Assembly: GCF_023195515.1 (NCBI RefSeq)
Contig: NZ_JALPKR020000002.1
Coordinates: 4,317,001 to 4,381,000 of the forward strand
Source: Variovorax sp. S12S4
GTDB lineage: Bacteria > Pseudomonadota > Gammaproteobacteria > Burkholderiales > Burkholderiaceae_C
DNA length: 64,000 nucleotides
Direction: 5' to 3'
Part shown: piece after piece, positions 1-8,656 of the stretch
Layout: each line of letters opens with the position of its first letter
Numbering within the stretch: the stretch's first letter is position 1
The notes under the pieces: model-generated
Seen by the model: the letters and a program-made list of their open reading frames with translations, nothing else
What the model was told of the DNA's origin: nothing
The model's database searches: none
Translations under genes and position numbers: made by a program

Positions 1-1577
1 TTGGCGGAGGCGGAGGCAGCCCGCCCGTGAGCACCGGCCCGGTGTTCAAGCACGGCGTTGCCAGCGGCGACCCGTTGTCGGACCGGGTGATTCTGTGGAC
101 CCGGGTGACGGCGCCCGCACCGGGCACCCTGAACGTCGAATGGCAACTTGCAAGCGACGAGCGTTTTGGCGTGATTGTTGCGCGCGGCACGGTGAGCACC
201 GGCCCCGAGCGCGACTACACGGTGAAGGTGGACGCCACGGGGCTCCAGCCGGCCAGCACCTATTTCTACCGCTTCGTGATGGGCAGCGAGGCCTCGCCCA
301 TCGGCCGCACAAAGACGCTGCCGGTGGGCGGTGTTTCGCAGGCCCGGCTGGCGGTGGTGTCCTGCTCCAACTTTCCCAGCGGCTACTTCAATGTGTATGC
401 CGACATTGCCAAGCGCACCGACATCGACGTGGTGCTGCACCTGGGCGACTACATCTACGAATATGGCCGCGTGGGCTATGCGTCGCAGTTGGCCATTGCC
501 ATCGACCGCGTATCGACACCCGACCATGAGATCCTGACGCTTGCGGACTACCGCGAGCGCCATGCGCAATACCGCACCGACAGCGACCTGCGTGCGCTGC
601 ATGCGCGGTTTCCCATGATTGCCGTCTGGGACGACCATGACCTGGCCGACAACGCATGGGTGGGCGGCGCCGCCAACCACGACGAATCGAGCGAGGGCAG
701 CTTTGCGGCGCGGCGCGCGGCCGCCGTGCAGGCCTACCACGAGTGGCTGCCGACGCGGCTGCCCGACCCGGCCAACCCGCTGCTGATCTACCGCTCGTTC
801 GACTTCGGCACGCTGGCTTCGCTGCACATGCTCGACACCCGGCTGATCGGCCGCGAGCGGCAGCTCACGCTCGACCAATACCTGGCCGGCGAGGCGGCCG
901 CCCCCACGCGGCAACTGCTGGGTCAGCCGCAGGTGGATTGGCTCTCCGCGCGCATGGCGGCCTCGGCCGGTACCTGGCAGGTGCTGGGCCAGCAGGTGCT
1001 GATGATGCGCATGGCCATTCCCCTGAGCATTGCGACCGACTTCAGCCCCGAGACGCTGGGCGCCTATGTGGCCGCGCAGGCGCTGCCGGACGCTGCTCGC
1101 AGCGACAGCCAGAGGGCCTTGCTCGCGCAGCAGAAGGTGCCCTACAACATGGACGCATGGGACGGCTACCCGGCCGCGCGCGACACCGTGCTTGCCATGG
1201 CGCGCAACCAGGGCAAGAACCTCGTCTCGCTGGCCGGCGACACGCACAACGCCTGGGCCGGCAACCTCACCGATGTTTCGGGGCAGCGGGTGGGGGTGGA
1301 ATTCGGAACGTCGTCGGTGTCGTCGCCCGGCTTCGAGCGGGCGGTGCCGCTGATTGCCAACGACCTGCTGGCCGACGGCTTCCTGCGCATGGTGGACGAC
1401 CTGCGCTACGCCGAAACCAGCAAGCGCGGCTATGCCGTGCTGACCCTGACACCCGGCGAAGCGCGCTGCGAATACATCGAGATCAGCACGGTGCTGAGCC
1501 GCGACTATTCGGTAAGAACGGCCGCCACGCTGCGCGCGCTGCCGGGCACCGGCAACCTGCAGGTGCTTGCGGCCTGA
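1..1577 (+). CDS. phoD: PhoD-type alkaline phosphatase/phosphodiesterase, 5' end cut by window
   Basis: This is the C-terminal part of a PhoD-family phosphatase, an exported calcium/iron-dependent phosphomonoesterase or phosphodiesterase used to obtain phosphate. The frame is open from base 3, and a glycine-rich stretch (GGGGGSPP) precedes the GTG at 27. The real start with its export signal is therefore outside the window, and the GTG should not be taken as the start. The N-terminal beta domain begins at FKHGVASGDP. The metallophosphatase motifs follow: VSCSNFPSGYFN, LGDYIYEYG, WDDHDLADNAW and LAGDTHNAW. The 3' end is intact. It lies 84 bases before the Fur-like site of the next module and has no evident link to it. 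Family assignment is firm; substrate is unknown. Confidence 0.9.
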   Translation, partial: GGGGGSPPVSTGPVFKHGVASGDPLSDRVILWTRVTAPAPGTLNVEWQLASDERFGVIVARGTVSTGPERDYTVKVDATGLQPASTYFYRFVMGSEASPIGRTKTLPVGGVSQARLAVVSCSNFPSGYFNVYADIAKRTDIDVVLHLGDYIYEYGRVGYASQLAIAIDRVSTPDHEILTLADYRERHAQYRTDSDLRALHARFPMIAVWDDHDLADNAWVGGAANHDESSEGSFAARRAAAVQAYHEWLPTRLPDPANPLLIYRSFDFGTLASLHMLDTRLIGRERQLTLDQYLAGEAAAPTRQLLGQPQVDWLSARMAASAGTWQVLGQQVLMMRMAIPLSIATDFSPETLGAYVAAQALPDAARSDSQRALLAQQKVPYNMDAWDGYPAARDTVLAMARNQGKNLVSLAGDTHNAWAGNLTDVSGQRVGVEFGTSSVSSPGFERAVPLIANDLLADGFLRMVDDLRYAETSKRGYAVLTLTPGEARCEYIEISTVLSRDYSVRTAATLRALPGTGNLQVLAA

Positions 1578-1660
1578 GGGTGGGTTGGGCCGACGCGGTG
1601 GCAGGCGCATTTCACGGCCTGCCTGAGATTCGCGGCATTTGTGAACCAAATAGCCAATAC

Positions 1661-1680
1661 AATTGCGAACGATTCTCATC
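1661..1680 (+). promoter_or_regulatory. Putative Fur box in front of the fecI-like gene
   Basis: The stretch AATTGCGAACGATTCTCATC resembles the GATTCTCAT-containing Fur boxes in front of iron-regulated sigma genes in Burkholderiales. It lies 36 bases before the preferred ATG of the sigma factor. It also covers the TTG at 1663 that would give a longer protein, which argues against that start. Repression by iron-loaded Fur is inferred from the motif and the gene type. Confidence 0.5.
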
Positions 1681-1716
1681 CGTTGCGTCAACGTCGGTTC
1701 TCCAGAATTTCGCTTC

Positions 1717-2220
1717 ATGTCCGCGGCCGGCCCTCTTGTTCCACCCATCGAAGTTCTCTACAGCGACCACCATGGCTGGTTGCTGGGATGGCTGCGCCGC
1801 CGCCTGGGCGATGCCTGCGATGCGGCCGACCTGGCCCATGACACCTTCGTGCGGCTGATGGCGTCATCGCGCACCGCCAGCCTCGGCGATGAACCGCGCG
1901 CCTTCCTCACGCACGTGGCCAAAGGGCTGGTGGCCGACCACTGGCGCCGGCGCGAGGTGGAGCGGGCCTACCTGGAAGCAATTGCGCATCTTCCTGAACC
2001 CGAGGCGCCGTCGCCCGAGGCGCGGCTGCTCATCATCGAATCGCTGGTGCGCATCGAGGCGATGCTGGCCAGCCTTCCGGGCCGCACGCGGCAGATCTTC
2101 CTGCTGGCTCAATTCGATGAACTGACGCTCCAGCAAATCTCCGAGCGCATGGCCATGCCCGTGATCACGGTACGACGCCATATCCACAAGGCGCTGGTCG
2201 CCTGCATGTCGGTCGCGTGA
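1717..2220 (+). CDS. FecI-type ECF RNA polymerase sigma factor
   Basis: Extracytoplasmic-function sigma factor of the iron-starvation (FecI/PvdS) group, 167 residues from the ATG at 1717. Region 2 covers roughly residues 10-75 (LYSDHHGWLLGWLRRRLGD, then ADLAHDTFVRLM). Region 4 covers about 105-165 and contains LPGRTRQIFLLAQFDELTLQ and a helix-turn-helix ending ITVRRHIHKAL. It should direct polymerase to the TonB receptor promoter downstream when released by the FecR-type protein. The next gene starts inside this one's last codons (GTGA overlap) or 20 bases later. A longer TTG start at 1663 is possible but overlaps the Fur-like site. Confidence 0.9.
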   Translation: MSAAGPLVPPIEVLYSDHHGWLLGWLRRRLGDACDAADLAHDTFVRLMASSRTASLGDEPRAFLTHVAKGLVADHWRRREVERAYLEAIAHLPEPEAPSPEARLLIIESLVRIEAMLASLPGRTRQIFLLAQFDELTLQQISERMAMPVITVRRHIHKALVACMSVA

Positions 2221-3227
2221 GCGGCAGCGGGCCCAGTGCAATGAACAGACAGCAGCCGGCCACGGCAGGGGCCAGCCCCAGTCCCGCACTCCTGAGCGAA
2301 GCCGCCGACTGGATGATGACGCTGCGCTACGGCGACAACGCGCAGGCGGGACAAGAGGCGCAGGCGAACTTCGACCGCTGGCGCCAGCAAAGCCCCGCAC
2401 ATGCCGAGGCCTGGGCGCGGGCGGAGGCCCTGATGGGCGTGTTCGCGCAAGTGCCGACGGGCATCGGCAAGAACGCTTTCCACGCCTTGCAGCGGCCCAA
2501 TCGCCGCCGCGGCATGGGCATGCTGGGTGCGTTGCTGGTTGCGGCGCCGGCCGGCTGGCTGGCGTGGCGGCACATGCCCTGGCGCGAGTGGACCGCCGAC
2601 GTCGCAACGGCCACGGGCGAGCGCAAGTCGATGACGCTGGCGGACGGCTCGCGCCTGGTGCTCAACACCGCCAGCGCCGTGGACATCGTGTTCACCGCCG
2701 CGGAAAGACGTATCCGGCTGCAGGCCGGCGAGATTCTTGTGACCACGCATGCCGATCCCTCGCCCACCTATCGGCCCTTTCTGGTACAGACGCCGCAGGG
2801 CACTGTGCGTGCCATGGGCACGCGCTTCAGCGTGCGCCGCCTGGACGAAGGCACCACCCGGGTCGCGGTGTTCGAAGATGCCGTGGAGATACGGGCGGTG
2901 CAAGGTGCATCGCGTGTGCTGCGTGCCGGCGAGCAGATCGACTTCGAGGCCGGGCGCATCGGAGCGGAGCTTCCTGTGGAGGTCAGCGCCGCGCTCTGGG
3001 AGCAGGGCATGCTGCTCGCAAGAAACATGCGGCTGGCGGATGTCGTCGCCGAAATGAGCCGCTATCGCAGCGGCGTTTTGCGCTGCCACCCCGCGGTGGC
3101 TGATCTGCGGGTGTCGGGTGCCGTTTCTCTTGCCGACACCGATGCCGGACTCGCGCTGCTGGCGCACTCGCTGCCGCTGCGCATCGAGCAGACGACCCGG
3201 CATTGGGTGACGGTGGCGCCGCGTTAG
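2217..3227 (+). CDS. FecR-family anti-sigma factor / signal transducer
   Basis: Inner-membrane sigma-factor regulator of the FecR family, 336 residues if the overlapping GTG at 2217 is used, or 328 from the ATG at 2241. The cytoplasmic N-terminal DUF4880-type region has ALLSEAADWMMTLRYGDN. A single membrane segment follows near residues 100-118 (GMLGALLVAAPAGWLAW). The periplasmic FecR domain contains ATATGERKSMTLADGSRLVL and GEILVTTHAD, and a C-terminal STN-like part has LRVSGAVSLADTDAGLALL. In the known FecA/FecR/FecI relay it senses the loaded receptor and activates the sigma factor. Gene order sigma-FecR-receptor fits that relay. Confidence 0.9.
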   Translation: MSGSGPSAMNRQQPATAGASPSPALLSEAADWMMTLRYGDNAQAGQEAQANFDRWRQQSPAHAEAWARAEALMGVFAQVPTGIGKNAFHALQRPNRRRGMGMLGALLVAAPAGWLAWRHMPWREWTADVATATGERKSMTLADGSRLVLNTASAVDIVFTAAERRIRLQAGEILVTTHADPSPTYRPFLVQTPQGTVRAMGTRFSVRRLDEGTTRVAVFEDAVEIRAVQGASRVLRAGEQIDFEAGRIGAELPVEVSAALWEQGMLLARNMRLADVVAEMSRYRSGVLRCHPAVADLRVSGAVSLADTDAGLALLAHSLPLRIEQTTRHWVTVAPR

Positions 3228-3269
3228 CCGGTGGGCCTGCGCTTTTCGGCGGGGCAACACCGCTCGCGC

Positions 3270-3315
3270 AAAAAATTTTTCATCCCGAGGTGATCACTTT
3301 TTCCGTCTCGTCCGG
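3270..3315 (+). promoter_or_regulatory. Candidate FecI-type sigma promoter before the receptor gene
   Basis: The 158-base gap between fecR and the receptor holds an A/T tract (AAAAAATTTTT) followed by GAGGTGATCACTTTTTCCG and TCTCGTCCG. By memory this arrangement, with a CGTC-containing -10 element, resembles promoters of iron-starvation sigma factors in related bacteria. The start site has not been mapped, so both elements are tentative. Confidence 0.35.
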
Positions 3316-3385
3316 TGTGAGAGGGAATGACGCGTCGACACCGATGCGCGCCACCACCCTCACAGCTATTCAAGGACGCAGATAA

Positions 3386-5842
3386 ATGACATCGCAGCAG
3401 GCCCGCCGGCACAGGCGCATCGACAAGTTCGCGGTTGCGATCACCACCACGGCCATTCGCGCCGCGCTTGGCGGAGTTGGCGCCTTGGCATTGGGCGCGG
3501 CGCCCGTGTTCGCGGCCGAGGCGGCAGGCCCGAGCGCGCGCCAGTACGCGATTGCCGGCGGTACGCTGGCCGATGTGCTGGCGCAGTACGCGGCAGCCAC
3601 CGGCGTGCAGCTGGTCTTCGAGCCGGGCATGCTCGCAGGGCTGCGAAGCGGCGGGCTGCGCGGGCGCTACACGGCGCAGGAAGGCTTCGAGCAGGTGCTG
3701 CGAGGCAGCGGCTATGAAGTCGTGGGGCAGGGCGCCGGTGCCTATTCGTTGCGCAAGGCCGGTGCTCCCGCGCGCAGCAGCACCGGCGACGCCGCCACGC
3801 TCGCGCCCGTGACGGTGACTGCCGCGACCGAGCGCGAAACACCCACCGGCCGCGTCAATGGCTATGTCGCCAGGCGCAGCGCCACCGCAACCAAGACGGA
3901 CACGGCGCTGGTCGAGAACCCGCAGTCCGTCTCGGTCATCACGGCGGACGAAATCGGAGACCGCAAGGCAGAGTCGCTCGACGAGGCGCTGCGCTACACG
4001 GCAGGTGTCACGCCCAACCTGAAGCCGTGGGCAGTCGACGAGTTCTCGCTGTTGCGCGGCTTCGAGCTCGGCACCGCCGGTATCTTCATGGACGGGCTGC
4101 TGACCTCCGGCCGCTCCTATGCCGCGCCCATCGAGCCCTATGGACTCGAACGGCTCGAAGTTCTGCGCGGGCCCGCGTCCGTGCTCTATGGAAAGATGCC
4201 GCCCGGAGGCATGGTCAACGCGGTGAGCAAGCGGCCGACGGCAGACACGGTGCGCGAGATCGGCATCGAGTACGGCAGCTACAACCGCAAGCAGTTGAAG
4301 GCCGATCTTGCGGGCGCACTGGACAGCCGCAACGAATGGACCTATCGCCTCACGGTGCTGGGGCGCGATTCGGACACCCGCCTGGACCACGACCGCGACA
4401 ACCGCCTCTACATTGCGCCGGCCCTCACGTGGCAGCCCAATGCCAGCACCAAGCTCACGCTGCTCGGGCGCTACCAGAAAGACAACCAGGCCTATGCCTG
4501 GCAGAACCAGCTGGAGCAGCCCGGCGTGTTCGGCCAGCCGAGCCCGCGCGTGAACATCGGCGGCTACGACAACCGCTGGCGGCGCGACAACAAGATGCTC
4601 GGCTACGAGTTCGAGCACAGCTTCGACGCCACGTGGTCGGTGCAGCAGAGCATGCGCTACAGCGAGCTCGATCGCTCCGAGACCAACGTGTTTCCCCGCG
4701 GCCTGCGCTCCGACGGCTACACGATGAACCGCAGCTTCTCGCCGCGCGAGACGCATTGGAAGGGCTTGCTGCTCGACACGCGCGTGCAGGCGCGCTTCAG
4801 CAGCGGCCCGCTGGCGCACACGCTGCTGGCGGGCGTGGACTATGCCAAGTCGCGCACCACCGACGAGTTTCCGTACGACCGGCCGCTCCTGGCGCCCCTG
4901 AACCTGCTCGCGCCGGTGTACACGCACCAGCCGCTCGCGCCGGCCGCCGATCCGTATGTCGACAGGGTGCCAACCAAGCAGGTCGGCCTCTACCTGCAAG
5001 ACCAGGTGAAATGGGACCGCTGGGTTCTCACCGCCGGCGTGCGACACGACAAGGCGGATGCCACGGGCACCCGCACCTTCGGCAGGACCGGCGAGAGCAG
5101 CGAGATCTACGACACGTCGGCCAGCGCCACCACCGGCCGCGTGGGCGTGGTGTACCTGTTCGAGTCCGGATGGGCGCCCTATGTGAACTACGCAACCTCC
5201 TTCTCGCCGGAGATCGGCAAGGACTTGAACGGCGATCTGCTCAAGCCTTCGAAGGGCCGGCAGGTCGAGGCCGGCGTGCGCTACCAGCCGGTGGGAAGGA
5301 ACGCCAGCTACACGGCCTCGGTGTTCGACATCGTTCGCAGCAACGTGACCACGGCGGCGCCGCAGGTGCCCGGAGAAGTCATCCAGACCGGTGAAGTGAA
5401 ATCGCGCGGGCTCGAGCTCGAGGCCCGTGCCGACGTGACGGACAACATCAGCCTGATTGCCCAGTACACCTATCTGGACACCCGCATCACGCGCAGCAAC
5501 GACGGCGATCTGGGCCTGCCGCAGATGAGCACGCCGGAGCACAGCGCGTCGGTATGGGGCAAGTACTCGTTCCCGCTGGGCGGCTCGACGCGCGCGTTTG
5601 CCGCCCTTGGCGTGCGCTACCTCGGCAAGGCCCGCTCGGCCTGGGACACGGGCAATGCCAACATCACCAACCCGAGCTTCACGCTGGTCGATCTTGCGCT
5701 GGGCTTCGACAGGGGACCCTGGCGCTTCTCGCTCAACGTCAACAACCTCTTGAACAAGCAGTCGCTGATGGATTGCAACGGAAGCATCTGCTACCGCAGC
5801 GCGGAGCGCACGGCCAACGTGAGCGCGCTCTACCGCTTCTGA
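3386..5842 (+). CDS. TonB-dependent siderophore receptor with N-terminal signalling (STN) domain
   Basis: Outer-membrane transducer of the FpvA/FecA type, 818 residues, taking up a ferric siderophore with TonB energy. It has a long signal peptide (to about residue 46, cleavage after VFAAEA). The STN signalling domain is at about 52-125 (YAIAGGTLADVLAQYAAATG), and a TonB box-like stretch lies around LAPVTVTAA. The plug domain (ENPQSVSVITADEI, then LRGFELGTAGIFMDGL and ERLEVLRGPASVLYG) precedes a beta-barrel ending in the typical YRF. The STN domain matches the upstream sigma/FecR pair. The ligand cannot be read from sequence; the plug resembles hydroxamate/ferrichrome-type receptors. Confidence 0.93.
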   Translation: MTSQQARRHRRIDKFAVAITTTAIRAALGGVGALALGAAPVFAAEAAGPSARQYAIAGGTLADVLAQYAAATGVQLVFEPGMLAGLRSGGLRGRYTAQEGFEQVLRGSGYEVVGQGAGAYSLRKAGAPARSSTGDAATLAPVTVTAATERETPTGRVNGYVARRSATATKTDTALVENPQSVSVITADEIGDRKAESLDEALRYTAGVTPNLKPWAVDEFSLLRGFELGTAGIFMDGLLTSGRSYAAPIEPYGLERLEVLRGPASVLYGKMPPGGMVNAVSKRPTADTVREIGIEYGSYNRKQLKADLAGALDSRNEWTYRLTVLGRDSDTRLDHDRDNRLYIAPALTWQPNASTKLTLLGRYQKDNQAYAWQNQLEQPGVFGQPSPRVNIGGYDNRWRRDNKMLGYEFEHSFDATWSVQQSMRYSELDRSETNVFPRGLRSDGYTMNRSFSPRETHWKGLLLDTRVQARFSSGPLAHTLLAGVDYAKSRTTDEFPYDRPLLAPLNLLAPVYTHQPLAPAADPYVDRVPTKQVGLYLQDQVKWDRWVLTAGVRHDKADATGTRTFGRTGESSEIYDTSASATTGRVGVVYLFESGWAPYVNYATSFSPEIGKDLNGDLLKPSKGRQVEAGVRYQPVGRNASYTASVFDIVRSNVTTAAPQVPGEVIQTGEVKSRGLELEARADVTDNISLIAQYTYLDTRITRSNDGDLGLPQMSTPEHSASVWGKYSFPLGGSTRAFAALGVRYLGKARSAWDTGNANITNPSFTLVDLALGFDRGPWRFSLNVNNLLNKQSLMDCNGSICYRSAERTANVSALYRF

Positions 5843-6138
5843 TGCGGCCGGCGCGTGGCGCTGTTCGGCGCTCCCCGGGGCCACTTGTGTCGCGTATCGC
5901 GGCAGCGCTGTTCGGCGGCTACGCGCTGGCGGCGCTGACCAGCGTTGCCGCGCTGGCGCTGCCCATGGGCACGGTGGAAGCGGTGCTCACAGGCATGCAG
6001 GCCAGCTTCGTGGTGTATGCCGTCGCCGCGATCTGGGTGTTTGCGGCAAAGAGCGCGGGCAGGGCGTGGCTGGGCTTGGCCGTGGCCGCGGTGCCGCTGC
6101 TGGCGGCGGCATGCTGGGTGTGGAGGGCGGCGGCATGA
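5842..6138 (+). CDS. DUF3649 family small membrane protein
   Basis: A 98-residue membrane protein whose ATG shares one base with the receptor stop codon. Two or three hydrophobic segments are visible: LFGGYALAALTSVAALALP, ASFVVYAVAAIWVFAAK and LGLAVAAVPLLAAACWVW. It matches the DUF3649 type that commonly sits between a TonB siderophore receptor and a PepSY protein. A role in handling internalised siderophore iron is inferred only from this linkage. It overlaps the next gene by four bases (ATGA). Confidence 0.75.
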   Translation: MRPARGAVRRSPGPLVSRIAAALFGGYALAALTSVAALALPMGTVEAVLTGMQASFVVYAVAAIWVFAAKSAGRAWLGLAVAAVPLLAAACWVWRAAA

Positions 6139-7709
6139 CGGCCACGGCAAAGAGCCTGCGCCAGGCCATGGCCGGCCTTCACACCTGGACCGGCCTGCTG
6201 TTCGGCTGGCTTCTCTATGCAATGTTTCTCACCGGGGCAGTGAGCTATTTTCGCGAAGAGATCTCCCAATGGATGCGGCCCGAAGTGCCTGCGCTCGGGC
6301 AAGCGCCGGACGCGGCCGCAAGCACTGCATCGGCCATTGCAGGCTTGCAGCTGCTCGCACCGGGCGCATCCCAATGGGTGATCGACCTGGCCGACGAACG
6401 CAGGAACTTCATTGCCGCATCGTGGCGCCTCGGCGGCGGCCACGGCAGGGCCATGCTCGACCCGTTGACCGGCAAGGCCGTGCTTGCGCGCGAAACCACC
6501 GGCGGAGAGTTCTTCTACTACTTCCATTTTTCGCTCCACTACCTGCCGCGCGCCCCGGCACGATGGCTCGTGGGGCTGGCCACGATGTTCATGCTGGTCG
6601 CGATCATCAGCGGCGTGATCACGCACAAGAAGATCTTCACGAACTTCTTCACCTTTCGTCCCGGCAAAGGCGCGCGCTCGTGGCTGGATGGGCACAACAT
6701 GCTGTCGGTCTGGATGCTGCCCTTTCATCTGCTGATCACCTACACCGGCCTGATCACGCTGATGACGCTGTACATGCCGTGGGGCATCGACAGCGCGCCC
6801 GGCGCGGCACAGGCGCGCCAATCGCTCAGGGCCGAGATGACGGCGCTCATGCCGCCGGGCGCGCCGAGCGGCAGGGCCGCACCGCTGGCCGATGTACGCG
6901 CGATGGCGCGCGAGGCCGAGCGACGCTGGGGAAGCGGCGGCGTGTCGCGGCTGATCGTCGACCACCCGGGCGATGCCGCATCGCGCGTGCGGGTGGTGCG
7001 CAGCGACGCGACGCGTGTGTCCGTCAGTCCGCGTTACCTAGTGTTCGATGGTGCAGAGGGCGCGTTGCTGGAGGCCAGGGACCACTCGGAACCCGCCGCT
7101 GAAACGCGCGGCGTGCTGTATGGCCTGCACTTGGGGCGCTTTGCCGGCGTCGGGCTGCGCTGGATGTACTTTCTGGCAAGCCTGGCCGGCGCCGGCATGG
7201 TTGCGACGGGGCTCGTGCTGTGGGCCGTCAAGCGGCGCGCCCGCCGCCGCCACCTCGACGCCGAGCAGCTCGCGGTCGGACTGCGGCTCGTGGAGCGGCT
7301 CAACATTGCTGCCATTGCGGGGCTGCCGGTGGCAATGGCGGCGTTCTTCTGGGGCAACCGCCTGCTGCCGGCCGGGATCGCTGGCCGCCCGGATTGGGAG
7401 ATTCACTTGTTCTTCGCCGCGTGGCTGCTGATGCTGTTTCACGCGAGCGTGCGACCCGTGCGGCGCGCATGGACAGAGCAGTTCGGGGCCGCTGCCGTGC
7501 TGTGCGCCACGCTGCCGCTGTGGAACCTGCTTGCCGGCAAGCGCCACCTGCTGGCTGCGATTCGCGAGGCGGATTGGGTGTTTGCCGGCTTCGAGCTTGC
7601 GCTGCTTGCCGCGGCCGCGATGTTCGCGGCGATTGCGATGAAGACCGCCCGGGTCGGCCAGGAGCTGGAAGCGAAGCCACGCGTCACATCAGGCGGAATC
7701 CCCGGGTGA
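6135..7709 (+). CDS. PepSY-associated transmembrane protein, probable ferric-siderophore reductase-type
   Basis: A 524-residue inner-membrane protein of the PepSY_TM family, started at the ATG overlapping the previous stop. It opens with LHTWTGLLFGWLLYAMFLTGAVSYF. PepSY segments follow in the periplasm, and membrane helices recur at VGLATMFMLVAIISGVITHK, LPFHLLITYTGLITLM, WMYFLASLAGAGMVATGLVL and near the C-terminus. Histidines at the membrane face (LHTW, FHFSLHYL, THKKIF, GHNML) are typical of the family and could hold haem. Members next to siderophore receptors are thought to reduce or release siderophore iron; that function is inferred. Its 3' end overlaps the end of a convergent small gene by 26 bases. 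Confidence 0.85.
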   Translation: MTATAKSLRQAMAGLHTWTGLLFGWLLYAMFLTGAVSYFREEISQWMRPEVPALGQAPDAAASTASAIAGLQLLAPGASQWVIDLADERRNFIAASWRLGGGHGRAMLDPLTGKAVLARETTGGEFFYYFHFSLHYLPRAPARWLVGLATMFMLVAIISGVITHKKIFTNFFTFRPGKGARSWLDGHNMLSVWMLPFHLLITYTGLITLMTLYMPWGIDSAPGAAQARQSLRAEMTALMPPGAPSGRAAPLADVRAMAREAERRWGSGGVSRLIVDHPGDAASRVRVVRSDATRVSVSPRYLVFDGAEGALLEARDHSEPAAETRGVLYGLHLGRFAGVGLRWMYFLASLAGAGMVATGLVLWAVKRRARRRHLDAEQLAVGLRLVERLNIAAIAGLPVAMAAFFWGNRLLPAGIAGRPDWEIHLFFAAWLLMLFHASVRPVRRAWTEQFGAAAVLCATLPLWNLLAGKRHLLAAIREADWVFAGFELALLAAAAMFAAIAMKTARVGQELEAKPRVTSGGIPG

Positions 7710-7944
7710 ATTGCATCGACGTCTTCGCGGAGGACTTGGGCGCACTCCCCATCTTGGCAATTTCGGCAAGGCCGTCTTCGGTGATGCGAAGCACCGTGGC
7801 CACGCGCGACGAAGCGTAGCGCGCCTTCGGGCTGAGCGGCCCGATATCGGCCTCGATCAAGCCGGTAGCCACAAGCACCGAGACATGCCGGAGCTCTTCC
7901 GGGACCACCACCCGGACCGGGAGCTGCACATGCTGCAGCCGCAT
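7684..7944 (-). CDS. Small uncharacterised protein, paralogue of the divergent gene at 8132
   Basis: An 86-residue basic protein from the ATG at 7944 (a TTG at 7953 would add three residues). No known family is recognised. Its middle, VLVATGLIEADIGP then VATVLRITEDGLAEI, matches VLAAAELIEANLPE then GVILRITPKGRAEL in the divergently transcribed gene 188 bases away. Conservation between the two is the main argument that both are real. The repeated RIT-x-x-G-x-A-E-(I/L) motif resembles the wing of a winged-helix DNA-binding fold, but the proteins are too short to be sure. The 3' end overlaps the PepSY gene. Confidence 0.55.
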   Translation of the reverse strand: MRLQHVQLPVRVVVPEELRHVSVLVATGLIEADIGPLSPKARYASSRVATVLRITEDGLAEIAKMGSAPKSSAKTSMQFTRGFRLM

Positions 7945-8047
7945 CAAGAACAAAGCGCCATGCGATTCTCCGGTTGCCCGTCCGATCTGGATACGAGTCG
8001 GTCAAAAGAATCACAAGTTAGCGGCCGGTTTTTCCAAGTGCCATTGC

Positions 8048-8087
8048 CGCAATGTCGTGTCGCAATGTAGGCCTTAAGCTCTACAAT
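8048..8087 (+). promoter_or_regulatory. Candidate promoter region with direct repeat before the 8132 gene
   Basis: Between the two small paralogues lies an exact direct repeat, CGCAATGT at 8048-8055 and 8061-8068, followed by a TACAAT -10-like hexamer at 8082-8087. No convincing -35 hexamer is seen at the right spacing. If the small proteins bind DNA, this repeat is a possible target; that is speculation. Confidence 0.25.
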
Positions 8088-8131
8088 TTGCTTGGGAGTA
8101 ATCTGGCCGCGTCGCTACTCGAGGAGAAGTT

Positions 8132-8350
8132 ATGCCGATGAATTTCCTTCGCCGCATAGAGGACGCCTCTTTCCCCCTGGCCATCCACGAAGAGGCCGAC
8201 ATTCAGTGCGCAGCCGTGCTGGCTGCTGCCGAGCTTATTGAGGCCAACCTCCCCGAACCTGACGATGTTTCAGGCCATCGGGGAGTGATCTTGCGCATCA
8301 CCCCCAAAGGGCGGGCGGAGCTCAGCCGGTCGCGAGAGGCGCAACGCTGA
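8132..8350 (+). CDS. Small uncharacterised protein, paralogue of the 7684-7944 gene
   Basis: A 72-residue protein preceded by a good ribosome-binding site (GAGGAGAAG, 5 bases before ATG). A second in-frame ATG lies two codons on. The sequence has an acidic middle (ELIEANLPEPDD) and the motif GVILRITPKGRAEL shared with its divergent neighbour. The family is not recognised. Similar very short winged-helix-like proteins are common in Comamonadaceae genomes, but I cannot name one. Confidence 0.65.
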   Translation: MPMNFLRRIEDASFPLAIHEEADIQCAAVLAAAELIEANLPEPDDVSGHRGVILRITPKGRAELSRSREAQR

Positions 8351-8358
8351 AGCGCTGC

Positions 8359-8553
8359 TCATTTGGGTGCAGCCGGGCGTCCGTTCTGCTGCGCCGGCGC
8401 ACCGCTTGCAGGAAGATTGCCTGGCCCCTCCGATGGGTCTTTGAGGCCGTAGAAGAAGAGCACGCCCACAACAACGACCGCTACGACGGCCAGCAGGGTC
8501 CACATCAATCGGCGACCGATGTCGCCCTGTTTGTGATGTTGCTTGGTTGTCAT
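8359..8553 (-). CDS. Small single-span membrane protein
   Basis: A 64-residue protein starting at the ATG at 8553 (MTTKQHHKQGDIGRR). One hydrophobic segment covers about residues 17-36 (MWTLLAVVAVVVVGVLFFYG). A Pro/Ala/Gly-rich tail ends in PAAPK. The topology is probably N-in with the tail in the periplasm, by the positive-inside rule. It converges with the 8132 gene, eight bases apart. The function is unknown. The open frame extends upstream, but those residues look like non-coding translation. Confidence 0.6.
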   Translation of the reverse strand: MTTKQHHKQGDIGRRLMWTLLAVVAVVVVGVLFFYGLKDPSEGPGNLPASGAPAQQNGRPAAPK

Positions 8554-8656
8554 GACGCGGAGATTGACGCCCGCGAAAGCGCAATGCCATGCCGCTTTGA
8601 CGTGTCTTCTTGAAGGTGGCTCTCCTACGTGGGCGCCTTGCCTTGCTCCCAAGACC

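Noticed and set aside
1663..1716. Longer sigma-factor start at TTG 1663
   Set aside because: The extra residues look unlike sigma region 2 heads, and the codons overlap the Fur-like site; ATG 1717 fits better.
3224..5884. An 886-codon minus-strand open frame opposite the TonB receptor
   Set aside because: It mirrors the receptor reading frame, has shadow-like Arg/Ala/Val composition and matches no family.
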